NCBI GenBank assembly: GCA_002633005.1
Contig: NMRA01001233.1
Coordinates: 8,527-37,198 of the forward strand
DNA: 28,672 nucleotides
Direction of reading: 5' to 3'
Source of the DNA: Phoronis australis
Taxonomy: Eukaryota; Phoronida; Phoronidae
Below the pieces are notes generated by a model. It was not told the origin of the DNA and searched no databases. It saw nothing but the letters and a program-made list of their open reading frames with translations. Of this stretch, positions 21,074 to 28,672 are shown piece after piece. Each line of letters starts with the position of its first letter. The stretch's first letter is position 1. The translations under genes and the position numbers were made by a program.

Positions 21074-21882
21074 TAGCACCAATCAGAGAAATGATCACAG
21101 CGATTCCAGCCCAATTTTAAATCGAGTTCTGTTTGTTTTCTCTTGGGTTAACCAAGTTACTACAAATGAATGGAGATTAGCTGCGTCGCAAATCTTTTTA
21201 AAAATGAAAAGTAATTGCTAACGACTTTGTAACAACTCCTTTTCAGAAACTTATTCAAGTTGCCTGCACTGATACGTCCTAAACGTTCATAGGATAAAGG
21301 TAGCGTAGTCACTGACAATTGATATTACATTATGCTTCTGTTGATAACTTCCCCAGATTGAGAGTCAAGAACATGCAGCCCAACTTGGGGGCCTTGTCAA
21401 CACCATCTGAAACCACCCGTCAGAAAGAAATGTTCCAGACTAGACGCCAACAACTTTAGAATTTCAACCCCACTATTCAGTGATCCAGGCCCATAGCCAG
21501 GAGGGGGGATTCGAGGGTTTGATCAAACCCACCTCCGAGGAAAAGGTCCAGCCCTAGCCTATCCGAAGTGATTGAATTGCCTTTTGTTTACAAATTATTA
21601 AGAGACAAATAACTAAATTAACGAATTTGATTTTGTTGACATTTTGAGTGGAAAGTCGTTTAATTATTGTCGGCGTTGTGGTAATCAGTCCAAAACTTAC
21701 GAGACGTGAGGAAAGTCCCGGAGAGCGACATTTCCCAGAAAAATGTGTGTGCATCATGCATTTATGTATTTTACTAGACCTTAATATGCTGTCACCTAGA
21801 TGTAAGGGACAAGTGATCAAGAGACTAGATTTTTTTAAGCACTAATGAAAGATAATCCCACTTGACTCTAGAAGATACTCAC
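21074..21882. other. Non-coding DNA with a repeat fragment
   Basis: No exon was recognised. Near 21486-21555 a G-rich then C-rich stretch (CCATAGCCAGGAGGGGGG onward) surrounds a perfect 16-base palindrome, GGGTTTGATCAAACCC, at 21515-21530. This resembles the ends of short interspersed or MITE-type repeats in invertebrate genomes and is probably a fragment of one. Confidence 0.35.
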
Positions 21883-21924
21883 CCACAATCAACTCAATGT
21901 CCTTTGAGTCGTATCGTGGCGCCT
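21883..21924 (-). CDS. Probable 42-base mini-exon
   Basis: The minus strand reads TTATTTTGTCCTAG, then 42 open bases, then GTGAGT: a near-ideal acceptor (ending 21925) and donor (from 21882). Both introns are phase 1, and the product is APRYDSKDIELIVG after the split codon. The tight match of both splice sites and the phase-1 symmetry shared with the WSC and kringle exons suggest it is a linker exon of the same minus-strand gene, about 7.6 kb upstream of the WSC exon. The short acidic-hydrophobic peptide cannot be assigned to a domain; it might lead into an immunoglobulin-like or other extracellular module. Confidence 0.5.
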
Positions 21925-21966
21925 CTAGGACAAAATAATGAGACAACAATACGGCATAGGATATGA

Positions 21967-23075
21967 TAGCCTTGGCTCAAAGCTGCATACTAAATATAGA
22001 GATTTGCGTTGATGTGGGTAAAAAGTGACCAGGCAAAACCAGCCTCAAATATATTGTCTATTAAAAGCTATGATCTTATTTGATTAAACAAAATCATTTA
22101 CCAGTATTGAAAATTGTGTTCTATCGTTATTTTGGTGCTAACGTTGTGGACCTATCCTTTGCATCAGCTTTCGCCGCTATGAAATATTACGTAACCTATA
22201 TGAATTGGCCAGTTTCTTTTTCCCGATTCTTCAATGAGTTTTTCTCTTCCACGGCGTTTCATATTTGTCAAAATTAATTATTGTAACTGGTGTTATTTCG
22301 TTATAAGTTTATAGCATTTTAACACCAGCAATCGAAATTCCAGAGCAAAAGAAATTTTGCCGCTTCGAAACTGCCATTATCTTACGAGAGATGTTGCAAA
22401 AATAGGAAATAACGCTTTGTGTGAGGCGAGCGTAACGTTTTCAAAACGACCAGATGCTAACCAATGTTACCAAAGGCGAGAAATACGCACGAAAATGACT
22501 ATGATAGGCGGATTTCATGTAATGGGAAAGGTGATTTTCGGTTAACTCCTAGTCTTGGTACAAAGCTGTGTACTAAATATACACCTGTGGACCGATGTGG
22601 GTAAAAAAGTGGTAAGATAAATTTGTCACCAAATTGGCGTTATTAAAAACTTCAGTCCTCCTTGAGTAAACTAAATTATTTAACTGTGTTGGAAAAATGG
22701 CGTTCTACCGCTACTCTGAGGGTAAAGTTGTGGAGCGGTCTTTAGCGACGGCTTTCGGAGCCATGGAATATTGCTTCACCTATTGGCCAGTTTCTTTTTT
22801 CGCCTATTCTTCAATCAATTGCTCTTCTTTCACGAAGTTGCTTACACGTCACAACAAATTAACGCAACTGGTTTCACTTCATCATAAGTTTTGATACAGA
22901 AAAAACAAATTTGAGGAGAAATTTTCCTGCTGCTAAGCTATCAACATTTCCGAGAGATATCGCAAAAACATAGGAAATGCGCGTGCGCCTGACACGAGCG
23001 TACTGATTTTAAACGACATACTTTTCATTGTGAAAAATGTGGAGAGTTACGCAAGAATATGACGTTTATTGCATT
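21967..23075. repeat. Diverged tandem duplication, unit about 570-585 bp
   Basis: Unit one (about 21967-22545) and unit two (about 22550-23075) share an ordered series of matches: CAAAGCTG...TACTAAATATA, GATGTGGGTAAAAA, TTTTCTATCG-type GTTCTA/CG blocks, GTTGTGGA, TTGGCCAGTTTCTTTT, ATTCTTCAAT, CATAAGTTT, GAGAGAT...GCAAAAA and CGAGCGTA. Offsets shrink from about 584 to 566 bases because of small deletions. Both units have a short open plus frame over the same part (22080-22277 and 22697-22894), but the peptides are only partly conserved, so the duplication is probably non-coding. Confidence 0.75.
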
Positions 23076-23156
23076 GTTTTTTTTTTCACATATACGGCTA
23101 TAAAAAGCAAGGTGAGTGTCAGTCGATTCTCAGATTTTGCATACATCCCGTCCGGT

Positions 23157-23482
23157 CTTTAGCTTTACATGTTGATACAATTTCACCACGAGATGGCGAG
23201 CAGAAATAATCTGGCTGTGTGCAAGTTCGGGATTTACGGATGTAATACACTCAGTGGTACCTAGCTGTATTTTGACGACGGTCTTCATATAGCTACCTTG
23301 CTGGCTAGTTGAATCCCACACTTTGGAATCACCCCTCTTTAACTCTACATTTTGAAACTAGTTTCACGGCCAGGTGACGAGCACTTATCCCGGCGCAGTG
23401 CGCAATTTCCCGTTCTTCCGGGGCTGAATAGAGTGGTATATTTTGACGATAGTCTTCATACAGCTAGCTGGCTGGTTAATGG
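23157..23482. repeat. Tandem duplication, unit about 180 bp
   Basis: Sequence from 23157 is repeated from 23337. Shared blocks are CTTTA(G/A)CT(T/C)TACAT, TTTCAC, CGAGATGGCGAGCA versus AGGTGACGAGCA, ATTTTGACGA, AGTCTTCATA or GGTCTTCATA, AGCTA and GCTGGCT. The copies are clearly diverged. It sits directly after the larger duplication, so three kinds of copying cluster within about 2.7 kb when the foldback element is counted. Confidence 0.7.
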
Positions 23483-26400
23483 TCGAATATGATCATTTAA
23501 TTTTGGAAGAAGTCAAAAGAGGACAGACAAAACCGCCAAGACCGTTTGCGGTTTCCTAAAGCTGCCAAAGGAATTTAATTCGGTTATTACAGACTATGAC
23601 ACTCGGCAAGTCATTTCCTCTCAATCCTTTGAGGCATGTCAATATTTACAAATCGTTTTCATTAATTACATGGACTTCAAAACCTGAGTTGCTTTACCGA
23701 CTCTTTAAACGTGTGATTGCAAAAAAAAATGATATCGTGGTTCTACACTCTTCAAAATCTTCCATACTTGATAAAAAATACTTACACGATTTTTTAAAAT
23801 GCTTCCCAATGTGAAAGTTACTGGCGTTTCGCGTGACTCGATTCTTTGTCGCGTAAGCAAGACCATGTCACACGGTCACTCCTTTTAAAACTAAACAAAA
23901 TCACAAGAAAAATACAACAAGGACAATATGAAACGAGAGAAGTAAACTACAGTCAAGTGACCTAATTAGCGGACGTTTAGGCTCATTTTGCTTTTATATT
24001 TAATTGAAGATACTACGGATTGTTGTTAAATCTTTGATGAAGACTTACCTTAACGAAATTGTTTGTTACTATATCCTGTCACCGAAAGCCACATTTATGT
24101 TCTGACTGATCTTTAAAAAACGCAACTAGCAAACCTTTGCAGAACCTAAATATCGGACACCATATTTCCCCATACGCCACAACGCGGAAAAGTAATGGCC
24201 GCGGGCACCTTGTAGCCAAACTTCAGCTCGGGTGTTTTGACATAAATGCTGCTAGAACACAGCTCCATTCGCAACAAAATTGTCAATGAAATGAAATCTG
24301 ATGACGGCGCCAAGTCGTTTGGATGAATCAGTGCAGACGACTAAACCACGTGCAAACTCACTGCAGTTTTTAGTATTTCTTTGCCTTCTTTGTATGACAC
24401 CCGCACATGTGCGGTTGGGGTTTGACTTGGGTTTAAAAACAAATGAAATAATGAAACTGACATTTGTTCAGTTCAATGAGATGATTTCATTGCGGAAATG
24501 ATTTTTTTTTTCAACTTTTATAACCGATTGATGCAATCGTCCATTTTAGGCCGACTTGGGGTGTAAATTGCACCCTCTTTAGGTGAAATCAAAACGAGGC
24601 AACGCTGTAAAAAACGAGACTGTGCTGGACATTAAATGCATTGCAGCGGAAAAAGAATCAGTGTCATTTGATTTTTAGATTATGCTTCAAGTAAGATTTT
24701 ATGTAATGTCCGATATTTAGGGTCCATCCGATAGTTAGGTATACTACGTGTATACAAAAAATAATGAATTGTACCCAGTGTGTTCTTCAAATTTAAACCA
24801 AATAGAACGAGACAGCAATGCCATGAAGTTCTCTTGGCTTGTGATGTAAATAATGTACATGTACAACCCGGAAATCTCCATGCCTTTTTGAGTCATCTCA
24901 TGATTTACGGACGTCCTGAATATTCTGGCTTCGTTGAAAACGGTTTTTGGTATAATTTTGGGTCAGCCTTTTGTCTAGTTCCAACTTGCAACAATGTTAT
25001 GTACACTGCAATACCAGCTTTGAGACACTGCCAACTCATGGATTAGGCAGCGAAATACCGGATAGTAGATCAAGGTTTTTCTTAGTTGGACGACAGCAAA
25101 ACACTTTAGGTTTTAATTGATTGCATTTTGTCATATGCGGTTTAGTCAAATTAGCTTCATTTTTAAAGTGGAACCAGTGAAGGAAAAAGACGCCAACGTG
25201 CAACGATATCATATCGCTGTGGCCATTCATAAATTTCTTCAAACCCATTGAAACACCAGGCATCTATAATGAGGGTTCTCTACTGATTCACTCACCGTAG
25301 GCGCTTTGTGATTGATATGAATTACAACATGATTATGACCGGCTACAATATTCCATAATTCTTCAGAATGCTTCATAGTCTTTGTCAATCTCTCCGTAAG
25401 TCACACAGCTAACGGCAGTCACGCTTACTGCTCCTCATGTAGTTGATATTTCCCATTATAGGAAACATATTGAAAACTACGTAGTAGCGACAAGTTAAGA
25501 AATTTAATTTCTTTTACGCATTGTTTGTTTATCTGCAACTACTTGCTGTCAGTATGCGGCTTATCCAAGTTTTTGTACCGTGATAATTTACTGAACAAAA
25601 AAATGTCATCCTACGGTCCACATACATTATTCGGAAAAGCAAATAAAGCTCAGGCGAACACAATATTGTAAGCATATACACATTGGCTGCTGTTACGTTC
25701 ATGATAAAATTATGATGCTCCATTTAAGTACTTAGCGCTACCCCGGTTTTGAGTAGTTTTGCAGTGAAAGTATAAGGCCAAATACAGCTCGTAGCTCCCC
25801 GACTGCTTTAGCAGTCATAATCTTCTAACAACATTAACAACATATATCTGAAAGATATAGATAACAGACCGTCGCTGTACACACATACCTCCCAGCAACC
25901 TGATTGGTTAGAATGTTTAGCTTAATAATTATAGACATGTCGGGATTAAATTTAAGAATTGAAAATGTGTCTTGCTAAAAGCTGCTTGGACTTAGACTTC
26001 TACACGTCTAAATCCATGAAAACTGCCAAGCAGCTTACCAAACAAGTATTAGAGATATTTCTTCAACATGAATGCACCTCGGAGATGATGTGCAGTTTAT
26101 ATTTTGGCAACAGCTGTCAATGTTGTTCCATATTAAACAATAAGCTGCATGTTGAAAAGCATCAAACAGTAATTAGTTATTTATACATGTATTACGTTTG
26201 TGTAAACCCTATTTCAATCATATCAGTGTTATATTTTAACTCTACCTAGTCAGTGCTTTGGGGGATGTCCAGTTGAGCAAAGAACAGGTGTAAAGTAACC
26301 AATTTCATGTTAACATTTTTAGGGGTTACCTACAGTTACCTACTTTTAATTTCCAGAAATGGTTTATTTTCATGCCCAGAATGCCAGATTCCAGGTTTGG

Positions 26401-26827
26401 TTGTTCAAAAACCAAACTGTAATAAAACAATGATTATATCAACCAGGTCGACAAACCCTTTGTTAGGCCAATGTTCACTTATGTAGGCCACCTGGGATAT
26501 TATGGGACTAAGAACAGGCTTCACAAAGAACTACAGTCACTAAACATGCATGTCGATTTCAAAAAGCCTACTTAACTCTTTGTGCGCATATGAAACCCAC
26601 GGTTTACAACCATCACCAATCGCGTTTACAGCATAATTGTAAGCCTGTATTTTGTTTAGTTACCCTCTTCTAAGTCCAATATGTGCCCAGATGCCATTTG
26701 TAATATTCCACCCGTCGATTCAATGTCAACGTTCCAGATTCATATATGCAGTTTGAAATTTTCAGGATAGTGGCACCGGAATGATTTGTAATCTGAGTGT
26801 CTTCTTACAAATGTCACTATTGTCATC
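23483..26827. other. Non-coding DNA, few weak frames
   Basis: No gene was recognised. On the minus strand 25239-25400 reads TKTMKHSEELWNIVAGHNHV then VIHINHKAPT and looks coding, with a GTGAGT at its would-be end and a second frame (25036-25263) overlapping its tail; a single frameshift would join them, so this may be a decayed gene. On the plus strand 24780-25046 is open for 88 codons without a motif. CCGCACATGTGCGG at 24401-24414 is a perfect palindrome but is of a length expected by chance. Confidence 0.4.
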
Positions 26828-28384
26828 TTGAAGGGATTCAAAGCTGTTCTTCAGCCATATCTTCTTTGTCACGGTCATCTTCACAATATGCATCAAAGGC
26901 TTGTCTTTGCTCTTGTAAAGACTCTACTGGAATTAAAATTAGACATAAACCTGATTTCTGCCACACAACCCAACGTTTCATTACTGGAAAATTGTTCCTT
27001 GATAAAAATAGGTGCACATTTGGGCTTGAAATTCCCTAGCATGCTGTTACTCGTTGAGACTTATACTGCTTTTATCCGACCTATAATGTCCTACAGGTAT
27101 GCTCTGTCGGTATGGGTAACGGCATTAAAACGGATTACAATTATCAACAAACTTCGGCAGCTGCAACGTCTAGCTTGTCTGTGCATAAACTCTACTTTTC
27201 CAGGAACGCCTTCTGCAGCCCTAGCAATGCTAATCGGTCTACCACCACTGAACATATACCTTGAGGGTTAAGCTGCATGTGCTGCACTTGGTCTCAGATA
27301 CATGTATAATGGTCAGTGGGTGAAAACTAACATCCCTGACTCCGTTGCACACAGAAGACACAGGAATGCTTGCAATAAGCTAATGGCCAAGCCTGGGCAA
27401 CTATGGAACATGCCTAGTGATGTCCAGGTCACAGCTTTAAATCACGCAAACAATTTCTTCACGGAAATTGGCGATGGATGGCCTACCACAGAACACAAGA
27501 ATGAGGTGGTTTGTTATACGGACGGCTCTAAACTGGAAAATGGCCAGACAGGTGCTTGAATCTACTTTCCAAGCCTTCCTGTTGTAGATGCAGAAAACTG
27601 GGTATCGCTAGGCAATCTTGCCACGGTATTTCAGGCTGAGATCACTGTAATTAATAGAGCTGCTCAACTGGCACAACAATATAACACTGAACTTGGCAAT
27701 TGGCCAGTTACCATCTTTTCAGAGTGCCAGGCAGCAATAAAAGCCCTAAAGAAACTAAGGGTCAACTCTCGTTGTGTTAATGCTTGTATTAATGAGCTTA
27801 ACAAGCTTGCAATAGAAAGAACCGTCAAAATACGCTGGGTCAGGGCCCATGCGAGAATTGATGGCAATGAGAATGCAGACAGACTCGCAAATATGGGAGC
27901 AAGCGTTCTGCATTTTGTGCCTGAACCTGCTATCCCGGTATCTTACGGATGTTGCAGGATGAGTATACGCAACTGGGTACATACCTAGTCAGCAGCCCAG
28001 TGGGCATCACTTAACTCCTGCAGAGAGTCCGAGGAGAATTTTCCCAACTTGATCGAACCAAAATGTTCAAAAAGCCATCTGAGTCTAGATAGATTGGGTA
28101 TAAGACACGTCATTCAAATTTTGACGGGCCACTGCAACCTAGCCCGACACAGACACATTACTGGGCATATAGGGAGCCCTGTGTGTCCTGAGTGTGGTAC
28201 TGAGGTAGAATCTCCTAAATACCTGGTCGAGTCTTGCCCAGCTTTTTACAGGCTAAGGAGCAACCTACTGGATGGCACTGTTACATGCCTACAACATGTA
28301 GTGCGTGGCAACAAATGGAAATGTCTTTCCCTTTTCCTAAAGGAGACTGGCAGACTTGAAAACGTTCTTCACGAGGAGCCATAA
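26828..28384 (+). pseudogene. Dead non-LTR retrotransposon, 3' part (RT end, RNase H, Cys tail)
   Basis: One frame runs through 1,557 bases with no frameshift and only three internal stops: TAA at 27269, TGA at 27557 and TAG at 27986. The first part matches the region after the reverse transcriptase palm in R1/I-type elements (TYTAFIRPIMSYRYALSVW, LRQLQRLACLCINSTFPGTP, IGLPPLNIYLEG). Next comes an RNase H domain with VCYTDGSK (Asp), FQAEITVI (Glu) and IRWVRAHARIDGNENADRLA. The usual Asp of SDSQAA is Glu here (FSECQAA), a catalytic-site change. A C-terminal tail, CPECGTEVESPKYLVESCP, resembles the family's cysteine-histidine knuckle with His replaced by Tyr. The palm and endonuclease are missing upstream, so this is a 5'-truncated, inactive copy. 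Among non-LTR elements an RNase H is kept in the I, Loa, R1 and related clades; the exact clade cannot be set by eye. Confidence 0.88.
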
Positions 28385-28672
28385 TTCGGGTCTCGTGCAT
28401 AAGCTCTGGTGTTTTGTGCAATGGGCCCAACCATGAGGCCTGCGCACGTCTGATGCACCGCAAATGACATCAGACCACCTGCACTGCTTTTTTTTACTCC
28501 TTGAGAAAGTCTGGCCATGACAATTTATCCACCTAACGTGGTCTAAACCATAATGAACTGCCATTTCTTTGCAAGACCAAAAAATAATTCTCAAATGAAT
28601 AATGGGAAAACAGAAATCAATTCCATACTGGTAAGTGGTTAAAAACAAAAGTTAAGTTGCTTGAATAGAACA
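28385..28672. other. Probable retrotransposon 3' untranslated region and flank
   Basis: This follows the last stop of the retrotransposon. It starts moderately GC-rich and contains an eight-base T run near 28488, then becomes AT-rich. No poly-A tail or simple-repeat tail was seen directly after the frame, so the 3' end of the element cannot be placed; it may lie near 28450-28520 or beyond the window. The minus-strand frames here are incidental. Confidence 0.4.

Noticed and set aside
24401-24414. Perfect 14-base palindrome CCGCACATGTGCGG as a regulatory site
   Set aside because: About one or two perfect 14-base palindromes are expected by chance in a window of this size, and nothing nearby supports a function.
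24780-25046. Plus-strand 88-codon open frame with several cysteines
   Set aside because: No family, no splice or promoter support; amino-acid mix is compatible with chance in this composition.
26440-26570. Plus-strand frame with FVRPMFTYVGHLGYYGTK, recalling the RPxLxYG motif of reverse transcriptases
   Set aside because: Only a few residues match, no flanking RT motifs are present, and it is too close to the better RPIMSYRYALSVW copy to be part of the same element in order.
1-28672. tRNA, rRNA genes and CRISPR arrays
   Set aside because: No TTCGA-containing cloverleaf, conserved rRNA core or regularly spaced short repeats were seen; the only regular repeat is the 192-base satellite, whose units have no separate spacers.

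Overview
The window looks like a piece of nuclear DNA from an invertebrate animal. The most likely source is a marine animal, possibly a coral or other cnidarian, but that is only an impression from the AT-rich composition, frequent ACATGTA-type words and the domain types present. Genes are split into short exons, non-coding DNA dominates, and there are no operons or ribosome binding sites. Gene models were made by eye from open frames, splice signals and domain motifs; no transcript evidence is available.

The clearest gene lies on the minus strand and covers at least 5.7-14.3 kb. Read in its own direction it contains a WSC domain exon (14291-14007), a kringle exon (11511-11197) and a second kringle exon (6006-5710). 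All three are flanked by phase-1 introns and have lengths divisible by three, the usual signature of shuffled extracellular modules. Weaker minus-strand exons upstream at 17382-17219, 18417-18370 and 21924-21883 may belong to the same gene. No signal peptide, transmembrane segment or last exon could be assigned. WSC and kringle domains also occur together in Kremen-type Wnt co-receptors, but in the order kringle-WSC-CUB; here WSC precedes two kringles and no CUB was seen, so this is not a plain Kremen.

On the plus strand, 2542-2652 is a convincing charged, helical exon of an unrecognised protein. A coding-like but unresolved segment lies at 7.9-9.25 kb and includes a possible thrombospondin type 1 motif. 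A TATA box with an NRF1-like site at 12.41-12.44 kb may be a core promoter.

The right end (26828-28384) is the 3' part of a non-LTR retrotransposon of the RNase H-bearing I/R1/Loa type. It covers the end of the reverse transcriptase region, RNase H and a cysteine tail, in one uninterrupted frame with three internal stops, so it is dead.

Repeats make up much of the rest: a roughly 192-bp satellite at the left edge, a hAT-like miniature element (10591-10901), a large foldback element (20321-21073), two adjacent tandem duplications (21.97-23.48 kb), a TTTTGA microsatellite and a G-rich tract with quadruplex potential. No tRNA, rRNA or CRISPR array was found.
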